Below are positions 1-13,612 of a stretch of DNA of 64,000 bases, one piece after another. Within the stretch, counting starts at the first letter, position 1. Each line of letters starts with the position of its first letter. The notes below the pieces were generated by a model. That model saw nothing but the letters and a program-made list of their open reading frames with translations. It searched no databases and was not told the DNA's origin. Where the stretch lies: the NCBI RefSeq assembly GCF_000599865.1, contig NZ_JHAC01000032.1:46624-110623 (forward strand). The letters run 5' to 3'. The translations under genes were made by a program, and so were the position numbers. The DNA comes from Deinococcus phoenicis. Its GTDB lineage: Bacteria; Deinococcota; Deinococci; Deinococcales; Deinococcaceae.

Positions 1-1305
1 CGCCAGCAGCACCGATGCAGGCTCGTCCGCCGGGTTCTGCGGCACCAGTTCGCCCCGGAACGCCTTCCCGAGCAGCGCCGGCGTCAGACGTTGGAAGGAG
101 ACGAGGGCGGATTGATACCGCTGTTCAAGGCGATCCGCGATAGCGAAAAGGGCTTCCACACGGCGCACGATTTCGACTTGCTCGGGGAGGGGGGGGAGGG
201 GCAAGACAATGGAGCGGAGTGCATCTTGCGAGAGGTTACGCATTGAAAGTTGATTTCCACTCACCAGAGACTCGATTTGCTGCCTGCCCAGACCCGAGCG
301 GAGGCAATACAAAGCCCACACCTTATTCCCGTCGTTTTTGAAGTTAAGACGCAACACTTTGTCCGAGAGGTATAACTTCTTTGTAATTCTTTCCACAATG
401 ACACATGCGCCGACAAGTTCGAGGGTATTGGCGCGGGAAATAAGAAAATCGCCCCTCTTAACTCTTCGGGTTTCTGGAACTTCTTCAGTTGGCGGCAGGG
501 TTTTGCTTTCCTCTTGCTGAAACCTTCCCCAAGTCACCGCGCTGATTTTGACCAAGCCTCGTTCTGCTTCCAAAGGGGGGCGTTCTTCGCACTTCACGTT
601 TAAGCCCGCCTCAATGCCCGTGAGCAGTTCCCCGATGGTCGTTTCCTCCCACGCCGCATCCCCACCCCCTCGCCACTCCCTTGTCAGTTCTCCGCTCACC
701 GCCGCACTCAGCACCGCCTGTCTGAACTGCTTGACCAGCTTCGGCACGCGCTCCAGCCGTTCACGGCCAGCCTCCACACGGGAAAGAAGGGCATCGAGCT
801 TGTCGGCGATGCGCTTTTGCTCGGGGAGAGGGGGGAGTGGGACAGGATGGGCTTTTAGAATTGTCTGACTGATATTCTGCTGCGCTCCACCCTGCCCCTG
901 TGCGACTAAAGCTTGCTGCTCATTCTTGAGTGCGTAGAACAGAAACTTTAGGTGCGTCAATCCTTCACTGGGAATACAGAAGGCAATGGCCTGGTTAGTT
1001 GCACACTGCATACCAGTTATACCCATCTTCCCTATGGAACCGTACATGGCAACGAGCAGGGTTCCAGGGTCTAGCAGCTTTGCCGCGCTGTTTTTTAAGC
1101 CGCTTTCGGTAATGTGATTTTTAGCACCGAAGACAAGGCCATCATTTAAGTCACCGATGACAAGCCAGGGAATGCCCGATTCAGCGTAAAAGGCTGGGTT
1201 GGTGCGCGGTGGTGTTCCCCCACTTCCCCAGATCCCCAACTGACCCAATTCAACCTTCGCCCATCCCTCCGGTAGTCCTTCCTGTTCTTCCCTCGGCGCT
1301 GTCAT
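1..1305 (-). CDS. hsdS: Type I restriction enzyme specificity subunit HsdS, 3' end outside the window
   Basis: This is the DNA-recognition subunit of a type I restriction-modification complex. It reads open for 435 codons from an ATG at 1305 to the window edge. It starts with the typical short tail and LPEGW motif, then a first target-recognition domain. A conserved PLPPLPEQ segment and helical spacer follow at about residues 155-195, then a second recognition domain. A second PLPLPPLPEQ repeat and the family-typical C-terminal stretch GELVPQNPADEPAS come just before the edge. Both recognition domains are visibly more AT-rich than their surroundings, as expected for exchangeable modules. An AGGAG abuts the start codon. 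Its hsdM and hsdR partners must lie outside this window; it is separate from the hsdMSR operon at 48-57 kb. Confidence 0.9.
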   Translation of the reverse strand, partial: MTAPREEQEGLPEGWAKVELGQLGIWGSGGTPPRTNPAFYAESGIPWLVIGDLNDGLVFGAKNHITESGLKNSAAKLLDPGTLLVAMYGSIGKMGITGMQCATNQAIAFCIPSEGLTHLKFLFYALKNEQQALVAQGQGGAQQNISQTILKAHPVPLPPLPEQKRIADKLDALLSRVEAGRERLERVPKLVKQFRQAVLSAAVSGELTREWRGGGDAAWEETTIGELLTGIEAGLNVKCEERPPLEAERGLVKISAVTWGRFQQEESKTLPPTEEVPETRRVKRGDFLISRANTLELVGACVIVERITKKLYLSDKVLRLNFKNDGNKVWALYCLRSGLGRQQIESLVSGNQLSMRNLSQDALRSIVLPLPPLPEQVEIVRRVEALFAIADRLEQRYQSALVSFQRLTPALLGKAFRGELVPQNPADEPASVLLA

Positions 1306-1320
1306 CTCCTGGCAGGGTAG

Positions 1321-1349
1321 GGGGGGCGGGGCCGGGGCGCAAGCGGGGG
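1321..1349 (+). other. Putative G-quadruplex in the divergent hsdS / aminotransferase intergenic region
   Basis: Four G-runs of 6, 4, 4 and 5, separated by loops of 1, 2 and 7 nt, occupy the spacer between the divergent genes starting at 1305 (minus) and 1478 (plus). The pattern meets the usual G4 definition. Whether it folds or regulates is unknown. Confidence 0.5.
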
Positions 1350-1477
1350 CAGGAGGGCTATGGGAGGGACGGTTGCTTCTCGCGCTTCCGTTTATCCTCT
1401 CCCTGGTAAGCACGCTTCTCCGCCCTCTCCAGACCAGAGCGCCCGCCGCTCTCTCTTCCCGACCCCAAGGAGGCCCC

Positions 1478-2635
1478 ATGCCCGCACTGCGCCCCGACAT
1501 TGACCCCGATGGCCTGCTGGAATACTCGGTGGTCTACACCGACCGCTCGCTCAACCACATGTCCGCCGCGTTTCAGGAGGTGATGCGCGACCTCTCCGCC
1601 GAACTGAAGGCGGTCTATCACGCGGGCGCGCTGGCGATCCTTCCGGGATCGGGCACCTCCGGGATGGAAGCCGTGGTGGATCAGCTCGCGCAGGGCGAGC
1701 GGTGCCTGGTCATCCGCAACGGCTGGTTCAGCTACCGCTGGTCGCAGATTTTCGAGATGAGCCGCGTGCCGGGAGCGGTGACGGTACTGAAGGCGGAGGA
1801 GCAGGGTACGGATCGCCAATCGCCCTTCGCGCCCTATCCCATCGGGGAGGCGGTGGCCGCCATCCGGCGCGAGAAACCTGCGCTGGTGTTCGCGCCGCAC
1901 GTGGAAACCTCGGCGGGCATCATCCTGCCCGAAGACTACCTTCGCCAGCTTGCCCAGGCGACGCACGAGGTCGGCGGCCTGCTGGTGATCGACGCCATCG
2001 CCTCGGGCTGCGTGTGGCTGGACATGCGGGCGCTGGGCATCGACATCCTGATTACCGCGCCGCAAAAGGGCTGGAGCAGTACGCCGTGCGCCGGGGTGGT
2101 GCTGCTGAGCGAGGCGGCGGTCGCGCGGGTGGAGGCGACCGACTCGGTGAGCTTCACCCTCGACCTGAAAAAGTGGCTGAACATCATGCGGGCCTATGAG
2201 GGCGGCGGCTTCGCGTACCACGCCACCCTGCCGACCGACGGCCTGCGCCAGTTCCGCGACACGGTGCTGGAAATGAAAGCCTACGGGTTCGGGAAGGCGC
2301 AGGCGGCCCAGTGGGACCTCGGCGGGCGCATCCGCCGGGTGCTGAAAGCGGCGGGCTTTGCCAGCGTCGCTGCCGAGGGGTACGAGGCTCCCGGCGTGGT
2401 GGTCTGCTACACCGACGCGAACGCCATCCACACCGGCAAGGCGTTTGCCCAGGCGGGGGTGCAGATCGCGGCGGGCGTGCCGCTCCAGGTCGGGGAGCCG
2501 CAGGACTTCAAGACCTTCCGCGTGGGCCTGTTCGGGCTGGACAAGCTGGGGGACGTGGAGGGGACGGTGCGCCGCTTCGAGCAGGGCCTCCAGCAGGTGC
2601 TGGCGGAGACGGGAACCTCGCCCGCCCGCCGCTAG
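1478..2635 (+). CDS. Class V (PLP-dependent) aminotransferase, alanine-glyoxylate/serine-pyruvate type
   Basis: The 385-aa protein has the class V aminotransferase fold of the COG0075 group (alanine-glyoxylate, serine-pyruvate and related enzymes). It starts with the SLNHMSAAF region, has a GSGTSGMEAVV cofactor-phosphate region near residue 60, and VIDAIAS containing the cofactor-binding Asp. The PLP Schiff-base lysine is Lys197 in the APQKGWSS motif. The ATG at 1478 is chosen because AAGGAGG lies 7-13 nt upstream; longer in-frame extensions have no such signal. The amino donor and acceptor cannot be told from sequence. The downstream kinase-like gene begins 9 bp after the stop, but has its own -10-like hexamer overlapping this stop codon. 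Confidence 0.88.
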   Translation: MPALRPDIDPDGLLEYSVVYTDRSLNHMSAAFQEVMRDLSAELKAVYHAGALAILPGSGTSGMEAVVDQLAQGERCLVIRNGWFSYRWSQIFEMSRVPGAVTVLKAEEQGTDRQSPFAPYPIGEAVAAIRREKPALVFAPHVETSAGIILPEDYLRQLAQATHEVGGLLVIDAIASGCVWLDMRALGIDILITAPQKGWSSTPCAGVVLLSEAAVARVEATDSVSFTLDLKKWLNIMRAYEGGGFAYHATLPTDGLRQFRDTVLEMKAYGFGKAQAAQWDLGGRIRRVLKAAGFASVAAEGYEAPGVVVCYTDANAIHTGKAFAQAGVQIAAGVPLQVGEPQDFKTFRVGLFGLDKLGDVEGTVRRFEQGLQQVLAETGTSPARR

Positions 2636-2638
2636 GCT
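2633..2638 (+). promoter_or_regulatory. -10 hexamer TAGGCT, leaderless-type promoter
   Basis: TAGGCT overlaps the stop codon of the aminotransferase and sits 6 nt before the ATG at 2645, which has no usable Shine-Dalgarno. Confidence 0.45.
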
Positions 2639-2644
2639 GACAGG

Positions 2645-3111
2645 ATGCCCCCCACCCTCCACCTTCCGGTCGGCCTCCCCGGTTCCGGCAAGACCACGCT
2701 GGCACGGCAGCTGGAACAGGAACACGCGGCACTGCGCCTCTCGCCCGACGAGTGGATGCTGCCCCTCTTCGGCGCGGGCGACGTGGACGGGAAACGGGAC
2801 GTGCTGGAGCGGCAGTTGCTCTGGGGCGTAGCGGCGCGTGCTCTGAGCCTGGGCGTGAGCGTGGTGCTGGATTACGGCCTGTGGTCCCGCGAGGAACGTG
2901 CGCTGTACCGCGAGCGGGTGAGGACGCTGGGGGTGCGGGCCGAACTGCATGTGCTGGACGTGCCGCTGGACGAGTTGTGGCGGCGGCTGGAGGAGCGGAA
3001 CAGGAACCTTCCGCCCGACACGTTTCCAGTCACGCGGGCTGAACTTGAAGAGTGGGACGGCTGGTTTCAGCGGCCTGATGCGGCGGAACTGGCCCAGTGG
3101 GCGGAATTGCG

Positions 3112-3115
<4 letters not shown>
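2645..3115 (+). CDS. AAA_33-type P-loop ATPase / small-molecule kinase-like protein
   Basis: The 156-aa protein starts with a Walker A motif GLPGSGKTT at residues 9-17, followed by LSPDEWML. A VVLDYGLWSREER segment near residue 75 resembles the Walker B and lid region of zeta-toxin and chloramphenicol-phosphotransferase-like kinases. The HVLDVPLDELWRRLEERN segment is the usual adenine-binding region. The substrate is unknown. The 3' end overlaps the convergent cysteine desulfurase by 4 bp. The toxin-like relatives are only distant, so a metabolic kinase role is equally possible. Confidence 0.8.
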
Positions 3116-4245
<1,130 letters not shown>

Positions 4246-4328
4246 GGGTGTGGGCGGCGGTCTGCGGGCTGTGGCTTGCCGGCGGGCTGAAGCGGAGGTG
4301 GCAGCCCCTCCCCCTCTACCCCCTCCCC

Positions 4329-6047
<1,719 letters not shown>

Positions 6048-6056
6048 GCGCTGCCC

Positions 6057-6062
6057 AGCATA
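6057..6062 (-). promoter_or_regulatory. -10 hexamer TATGCT for the PASTA protein
   Basis: TATGCT on the minus strand lies 9 nt upstream of the ATG at 6047, with no Shine-Dalgarno in between. Confidence 0.4.
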
Positions 6063-6120
6063 GCGCGGGTCGGGGGCCGCCGGGGGCCACGCGCCCGGGA
6101 ACCGGCACCGGCCCAGGCCC

Positions 6121-6413
6121 TCACAGGCCCGCCAGCCGCGCCAGCCAGTACGCCCCGAAGCCTCCCAGGATGCCCAGCGCGAGGTTGCGGGTGCGCCACA
6201 TCAGGCCCACGCCGACTGCGCAGCCCACGAGCCGGCGCGGCCACTCGGGACTGCCCAGCACGTCGGGCACGATCAGGGCGGCAAAGACACTGACGGGCAC
6301 GAAGCGCAGAAAAGCCAGCCAGAAGGGGGGCAACTTCAGGCGGCCCAGGCTGAGGCCCAGCAGCCGCGCCGGGTACGTGACCAGCCACATCAGCAGGGTG
6401 ACGAGCGGAACGC

Positions 6414-6417
<4 letters not shown>
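6121..6417 (-). CDS. azlD: AzlD family branched-chain amino acid exporter subunit
   Basis: The 98-aa protein has three to four hydrophobic segments and the AzlD pattern: a TYPARLLGL motif near the start, RFVPVSVFAALIVP in the middle and GILGGFGAYW at the end. AzlD is the small partner of AzlC in a complex that exports branched-chain amino acids. The ATG at 6417 overlaps the azlC stop codon by 4 bp (ATGA), so the two are translationally coupled. Confidence 0.88.
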
Positions 6418-7130
<713 letters not shown>

Positions 7131-7139
7131 GCACCGCCC

Positions 7140-7196
7140 AGTCTAGCCCTGAAGGTGAGCCAGGCTGACTTCCGCCTGGCTCCACTGGGCTAGACT
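7140..7196. repeat. Long interrupted palindrome upstream of azlCD
   Basis: A 10-bp perfect inverted repeat (AGTCTAGCCC at 7140-7149, GGGCTAGACT at 7187-7196) encloses a second 7-bp perfect one (AGCCAGG at 7158-7164, CCTGGCT at 7175-7181). Its left arm contains the azlC -10 hexamer TAGACT on the minus strand. It could be an operator or a symmetric bidirectional promoter. Confidence 0.6.
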
Positions 7197-8125
<929 letters not shown>

Positions 8126-8146
8126 GGGAGGTACTGAGGGCCGTTC

Positions 8147-8842
<696 letters not shown>

Positions 8843-8850
8843 GGCGGGTC

Positions 8851-8856
8851 AGTCTA
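8851..8856 (-). promoter_or_regulatory. -10 hexamer TAGACT for the ABC permease
   Basis: TAGACT on the minus strand lies 8 nt before the ATG at 8842, inside the 25-bp gap after the binding-protein gene. Confidence 0.45.
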
Positions 8857-8867
8857 GAGAAGCGCCG

Positions 8868-9629
<762 letters not shown>

Positions 9630-9635
9630 GCCCCC

Positions 9636-9667
9636 AGCATAGGCGCGGCCCCGCCGGAGGGTAGGCT
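9636..9667. promoter_or_regulatory. Back-to-back leaderless promoters
   Basis: On the minus strand, TATGCT at 9636-9641 is 6 nt from the ATG at 9629. On the plus strand, TAGGCT at 9662-9667 is 7 nt from the ATG at 9675. The divergent genes are only 45 bp apart. Confidence 0.45.
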
Positions 9668-9674
9668 GGCCTGC

Positions 9675-10121
9675 ATGGACTGGCCCCCGCCCCAGGACTT
9701 CGTTCACGGCGACCCCCTCCCCCCGCCCGCCGCGTGGGACCGGCCCGGCCTGGTGATGGTCTTCAATCTGGAGTGCCCGGGCTGCGTGTCGCGGGGGATT
9801 CCCTTCCTGAAGCGGTTGCACACCGAGTTCGGGGAGCGGGCGCACTTGATGGCCCTGCACACCAGCCGGGGCCACCGCCTGTTGCCGCGTGAGGACGTGG
9901 AGCCAACGCTGGTGCGCTTTGCGCGGGACTATGCCCGGCTGCCCTTTCCGGTCGCCCTGGACCTATCCGGCGACCTCGCGCGCGCCTGGGAGACGGAGGG
10001 CACGCCCCACTGGTTGGCCTTCGCGCCGGGCGGTGAGCTGCTGCGGAGCGTGTACGGGAGTCAGGAGAACGCACAGACACGGCTCCAGTACCTGCTGGAG
10101 GAGCAGGTGGAGAGTGGCTGA
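9675..10121 (+). CDS. Thioredoxin-fold protein with CPGC motif
   Basis: The 148-aa protein has a thioredoxin-like core with a CPGC redox motif (about residues 35-38, after VMVFNLE). It has no signal peptide, so a cytoplasmic thiol-disulfide role (TlpA/AhpC-like superfamily) is likely. A GTPHWLAFAPGGELLRSVYG stretch matches the usual beta-hairpin before the C-terminal helix. It overlaps the next gene by 8 bp and heads a run of four tightly packed plus-strand genes (to 12341). The TAGGCT hexamer 7 nt before the ATG supports this start. Confidence 0.75.
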   Translation: MDWPPPQDFVHGDPLPPPAAWDRPGLVMVFNLECPGCVSRGIPFLKRLHTEFGERAHLMALHTSRGHRLLPREDVEPTLVRFARDYARLPFPVALDLSGDLARAWETEGTPHWLAFAPGGELLRSVYGSQENAQTRLQYLLEEQVESG

Positions 10122-10803
10122 CGCCTCCCTGCGCCCCTGGATGCTGGAAGCCCCACGGGTCAAGCTGCCGGAGGCGGCGGCGCAGGCGTTTCAGGCCGCG
10201 TTGATGGCGCGAGAGCCTGGGCTGCTGCCGGAAGGTGTCCCCCGCTGGATTTTTCTGGACGGGCTGGCCAGACAGGGCTTTTTGCTGCACGGCTCGGCGC
10301 GGGGCGACCTGACCGGGTTTGAACCGCGCACGCCGCATGACCTCAGCCCCGACGAGTTCAGCAAGCGCACCGGCGTCTTTGCCGCCTCGGACGGGCTGTG
10401 GGCCATGATGTACGCGCTGCGCGACCGCTCCCGTGTGGCCCGGATGCTCAACATGGCCCTTCAGGTGCAGGAAGCGGGCGGAGGCTGGTCGTCCATGCGC
10501 TATTTCCTCTCGCTCGCCCCGCGCGGCCCGGCGGTGACGGACGGGCGCGACCTCCTCTCCCCCGGTTTCGTGTATGTGTTGCCGCCAGAGGGCTTTGAGC
10601 AGATGCCGCCGTATGGGTGGCCGGGGCTGGGAACGGTGCGGGAGCCTCACTGGGTGAGTCCGAATCCGGTGCGGCCCCGGCTGTGCGTGCCCGTCATGCC
10701 CGGCGACTTCCCATTGCCCGTGCGGACCCACGACGCGGCGCGGGTGGACGCCCTCGCGCGCCTGGACCCCTGGGGCTTTCCGTGGCTGGACCCTTCAGAC
10801 TGA
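10114..10803 (+). CDS. Unrecognised protein, possible ADP-ribosyltransferase-like fold
   Basis: The 229-aa protein starts at a GTG at 10114 that overlaps the previous stop by 8 bp behind a GGAGGAG-like site; an ATG at 10141 is an alternative. I do not recognise a named family. It has an LLHGS motif (His59), then a VFAASDGLWAMMYAL segment (Tyr100) and GFVYVLPPEGFEQ (Glu159). The order HG(S/T), a Tyr in a helix after a VFA strand, and a later acidic residue is reminiscent of ADP-ribosyltransferase or RNA 2'-phosphotransferase folds. The next gene is an ADP-ribosylglycohydrolase, which fits but does not prove this. The C-terminal half is Pro/Trp-rich. Confidence 0.6.
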   Translation: MADASLRPWMLEAPRVKLPEAAAQAFQAALMAREPGLLPEGVPRWIFLDGLARQGFLLHGSARGDLTGFEPRTPHDLSPDEFSKRTGVFAASDGLWAMMYALRDRSRVARMLNMALQVQEAGGGWSSMRYFLSLAPRGPAVTDGRDLLSPGFVYVLPPEGFEQMPPYGWPGLGTVREPHWVSPNPVRPRLCVPVMPGDFPLPVRTHDAARVDALARLDPWGFPWLDPSD

Positions 10804-10807
10804 GCAG

Positions 10808-11803
10808 ATGCACGACCCCCACCTGCACACCCTCCTCTCGCTGACCGCCGCCGACGCGCTGGGGGCGGCGACCGAGTTCAAGACACCGGAAGTGATCCGC
10901 GCCCACTCCGGCGAGACGTTCACCGATTACCAGCCGGGCAGTGTGTTCGGCTTTGCGCCCGGCGAGGCCACCGACGACAGCCAGATGACCGTGGCGACCC
11001 TGCTGGGGTACGGACGGGGCGGAGGGCTGGAGGGCGTGCTGGCCGCCCTGCGCGACTGGCTGGACGCTGGCCCCCCCGATGTGGGCGGCCTGACCCGCTC
11101 GGCCCTGCGCTCCGGCACGCTGGACGGCGGCGCGCGGGCCTGGGCCGCGAGCGGCTTTCAGAGTGCCGGGAACGGCGGCCTGATGCGAATCGCGGCGGTG
11201 TGGGTGGCCGGATTCACGGGAGAGGCCCTGGCGCGTGAAGCGGCGGCGGTCACGGCCCTCACGCATACGGACCCGCGCTGCGTGGCGGCCAGCGTTTTTC
11301 TGACGGCCTTTCTGGAGGCGCTGCAAGCGGGGCAACCCTACCGTGAGGCGGCGGAAGCGGCCCTGCGTGTGATGGACCGCCTGGACACCCGCCGCACGCT
11401 GCTGGACGCGGGCATCTTCGGCCTGTCCACGCAGCAGGCGCACACCACCTTCCGCGACCGGGAGCGGGGGGCCAGGGCACAGGTCCGCGCCCGCGTCCGT
11501 TCAGGGCTGGAAGGCCACGTCACCTCTCAGAGCGGCTTCGTGCTGGACACGCTGGAAGCGGCGGTTGCCCACGCGCGGGCCGAAACGTGGCTGGCCTGTG
11601 TGGAACCCGCCGTGCTGCTGGGCGACGACAGCGACACGGTGGCCTGCGTGGCCGGGGCGGTGGCCGGGGCGCGCGGGCTGGAGCTTCCGGCGCACCTCCT
11701 CCCCCCGCTGCGCCTGGGGCATACCTGGCCCGGCTGGGAACGGGACTGGCTCTGCACAGGGCATTTTCCGGCGGTCCTGAAAGGCGCACGTGACCGGGGC
11801 TGA
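10808..11803 (+). CDS. ADP-ribosylglycohydrolase family protein
   Basis: The 331-aa protein belongs to the ARH/DraG family, which removes ADP-ribose from proteins or small molecules using two metal ions. The N-terminal metal site is DDSQMTVATL (canonical family: DDT/S-Q-M). The C-terminal metal site is GDDSDTVACVAGAVAGA. An internal GNGGLMRIA segment is the usual substrate loop. It begins 4 bp after the preceding ART-like gene and overlaps the next by 14 bp, so the genes are almost certainly cotranscribed. The target of ADP-ribosylation is unknown. Confidence 0.88.
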   Translation: MHDPHLHTLLSLTAADALGAATEFKTPEVIRAHSGETFTDYQPGSVFGFAPGEATDDSQMTVATLLGYGRGGGLEGVLAALRDWLDAGPPDVGGLTRSALRSGTLDGGARAWAASGFQSAGNGGLMRIAAVWVAGFTGEALAREAAAVTALTHTDPRCVAASVFLTAFLEALQAGQPYREAAEAALRVMDRLDTRRTLLDAGIFGLSTQQAHTTFRDRERGARAQVRARVRSGLEGHVTSQSGFVLDTLEAAVAHARAETWLACVEPAVLLGDDSDTVACVAGAVAGARGLELPAHLLPPLRLGHTWPGWERDWLCTGHFPAVLKGARDRG

Positions 11804-12341
11804 GTTCCTGCACACCATCCGCCTGAACCGGGTGAATGCCGCCCTGCTGGACCGCCTCCCCGAGTTGCGGGCACCGCAGGCGCATCTGGTCGCCGGGGCG
11901 CTGTTCGGGACCGTGTGGAACGTGCGAAGCGGGCAGCCTCCGCAGGCGCAGATCCGCGACTACGACCTGTTCTACTGGGACGCCGACACCAGCTACGAGG
12001 CCGAGGACGCCGTGATCCGCCGCGCCGACGCCCTCTTTGCCGACCTGGGCGTCCAGGTGGAGGTCCGCAACCAGGCCCGCGTCCACCTGTGGTTCCCGCA
12101 GAAATTCGGCCAGACCCGCCCACCCCTCCGCAGCACCCGCGAGGGGATTGATCAGTTCCTGGTGGCATGCACCTGCGTCGGCGTGGATGAACGGGGCGAG
12201 CTGTATGCGCCCAACGGCCTGGCCGACCTCGCCGCGGGCCGCCTGCGCCCGAACGCCCACAACCACACGCCGGGCCTGTACGCCGCGAAAGTGGCCGATT
12301 ACCGGAAGCGGTGGCCCTGGCTGCGGGAGGAGGAGGGGTGA
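11790..12341 (+). CDS. Nucleotidyltransferase family protein (DUF925-like)
   Basis: The 183-aa protein matches the stand-alone nucleotidyltransferase-fold family annotated as DUF925. It has AGALFGTVWNV, then IRDYDLFYWDADTSYEAED, where the paired acidic residues after IRD are the expected metal ligands. LEVRNQARVHLW-like and IDQFLVACTCVGV segments follow. The start is a GTG 14 bp inside the upstream ADP-ribosylglycohydrolase gene. The substrate is not known; membership in the same overlapping run suggests a shared role with the upstream pair. Confidence 0.78.
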   Translation: MTGAEFLHTIRLNRVNAALLDRLPELRAPQAHLVAGALFGTVWNVRSGQPPQAQIRDYDLFYWDADTSYEAEDAVIRRADALFADLGVQVEVRNQARVHLWFPQKFGQTRPPLRSTREGIDQFLVACTCVGVDERGELYAPNGLADLAAGRLRPNAHNHTPGLYAAKVADYRKRWPWLREEEG

Positions 12342-12620
12342 TAGAGAACGTTTGCTGAGCGTTGGGGAAGTGGGGGCTGGGACGGTGTGCCCGCTCTCTC
12401 CTCCCGGCCTCTCAAGCGTCCCACGCTGGGGAGACTTTTAGAGCTGCTTGCAGAGGAGCATCAAAGCCTCCGCTCAGTCCTCTTTCAACAACCGTCACCC
12501 TGGACGCCCAATTCGTACAGGTGAGTGGACGGCCCAGACCCACGACCTGCCCGCAAGCTCATGGATCGCCTGTGGTAAAAACCGTCCCTTAGCGCGGCGG
12601 GAAGCGAGGTCCCCACCCCT
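12342..12620. other. Intergenic region, no feature recognised
   Basis: This spacer lies between two convergent gene groups. I see no coding potential, RNA gene or clear terminator hairpin in it. Confidence 0.5.
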
Positions 12621-13004
12621 TCAGGCAAACCGCACCCGGTTCGCCTGCGCCGCGATCTGCCCCGCGGTCCACATCACTTCCCGCACGTGCTCCAGCAGCA
12701 GTTCCCCCACCACCCGGCCACCCAGCCGCAGCCCCAGTTGCTCGGGCGTGAGGGCGCGGGCCGCCTCCACCTCCCACTCGGCCAGCCGCATCAGCCCCGC
12801 GTCGTCAGGGGGCGCGGCGCTCCCCGTCACCCGCGCGATGCTGATCCACAGGGCACGCTTGCTGCCCGTCAGCCCCGTCACCAGTCCCGCGATGCGCGGC
12901 GGGGGTTGCCCGTCGGCCAGGGCCAGGGCCGCGCGGACGCTGTAGTGAGGCCCACTGTGCGCGTCCAGCAGCAGCCGGGCGAGGTCGTGCGGCATGAAGG
13001 CCAC
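12621..13004 (-). CDS. Hypothetical protein, helical
   Basis: The 127-aa Ala/Leu/Arg-rich, mostly helical protein matches no family I recognise. It could start at GTG 13004 or ATG 12995 (MPHDLARLLL). It lies 6 bp downstream of the membrane-protein gene ending at 13011, so the pair is probably one operon. There are no cysteines, signal peptide or membrane helices. Confidence 0.6.
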   Translation of the reverse strand: MAFMPHDLARLLLDAHSGPHYSVRAALALADGQPPPRIAGLVTGLTGSKRALWISIARVTGSAAPPDDAGLMRLAEWEVEAARALTPEQLGLRLGGRVVGELLLEHVREVMWTAGQIAAQANRVRFA

Positions 13005-13010
13005 CGCCGC

Positions 13011-13511
13011 TCACCGCCCCAGCCGGAAGGTGTCACCCTCCCGCGTGAGGCGGCCCGCGTCCAGCATCCGGCGCGTGACGGCCTGCACCTGCTCGTCCGA
13101 GAGGGGCGAGGCGGCGCGCAGGTCTTCAAACGTGAAGCGTCCGCCCTTGCGGTAGGCCAGACGCAGCACCATGCGTTCCTGCACGTCCCCGCGCGCGGGG
13201 CGCTCCACCCGCGACCCGAAGGCCCGCCACACCAGCCACGCGACCAGCAGGCCAAGCAGCAGCGCCGCAGGCAGCATCCGCAGGGCGAAGTCCGGGTCGG
13301 CCACCCGCGCCCCCAGCGCCGCGAGGTGCCGGTGCGCTTCCGCCACCTGCGCCGCGCCCGCCCCGCTCGCCGTGAGATCCCGCACGTCGCCGCGCTCGCG
13401 CAGGTACTGCATCACGCCTCCCGTGTCGCCCCGCACGTAAAAGGCGCTGTAGGCGATCAGGGCGGCACTCAGGCCCGCGATCAGGGTGACGGCTGTGCGC
13501 GGCACGTTCAT
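13011..13511 (-). CDS. Membrane-anchored protein with winged-helix-like C-terminus
   Basis: The 166-aa protein has an N-terminal transmembrane helix (about 7-25) and a second at about 79-96. Between them is a predicted external segment of about 50 residues. The C-terminal cytoplasmic part (about 110-166) resembles a small winged helix: RMVLRLAYRKGGRFTFEDL, then LSDEQVQAVTRRMLDAGRL and a beta-hairpin. Function is unknown. TACCAT lies 6 nt before the ATG. The small gene 12621-13004 follows. Confidence 0.65.
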   Translation of the reverse strand: MNVPRTAVTLIAGLSAALIAYSAFYVRGDTGGVMQYLRERGDVRDLTASGAGAAQVAEAHRHLAALGARVADPDFALRMLPAALLLGLLVAWLVWRAFGSRVERPARGDVQERMVLRLAYRKGGRFTFEDLRAASPLSDEQVQAVTRRMLDAGRLTREGDTFRLGR

Positions 13512-13517
13512 GGGGGC

Positions 13518-13523
13518 ATGGTA
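13518..13523 (-). promoter_or_regulatory. -10 hexamer TACCAT for the 13011-13511 gene
   Basis: TACCAT on the minus strand is 6 nt from the ATG at 13511; no Shine-Dalgarno is present. Confidence 0.4.
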
Positions 13524-13612
13524 GCCCAGTGAGAGTGTTGTGACGGGGCCGCTGCTACGTTCGGGCGGGGGCCGCCGGGTGGCGGCGGCCGTGTTCTGAA
13601 GGAGTACGGGGT

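Noticed and set aside
170..210. G-quadruplex inside hsdS
   Set aside because: The G-runs encode the conserved PLPPLPEQ repeat on the other strand, so they are explained by the protein. The same holds near 820 and 55080.
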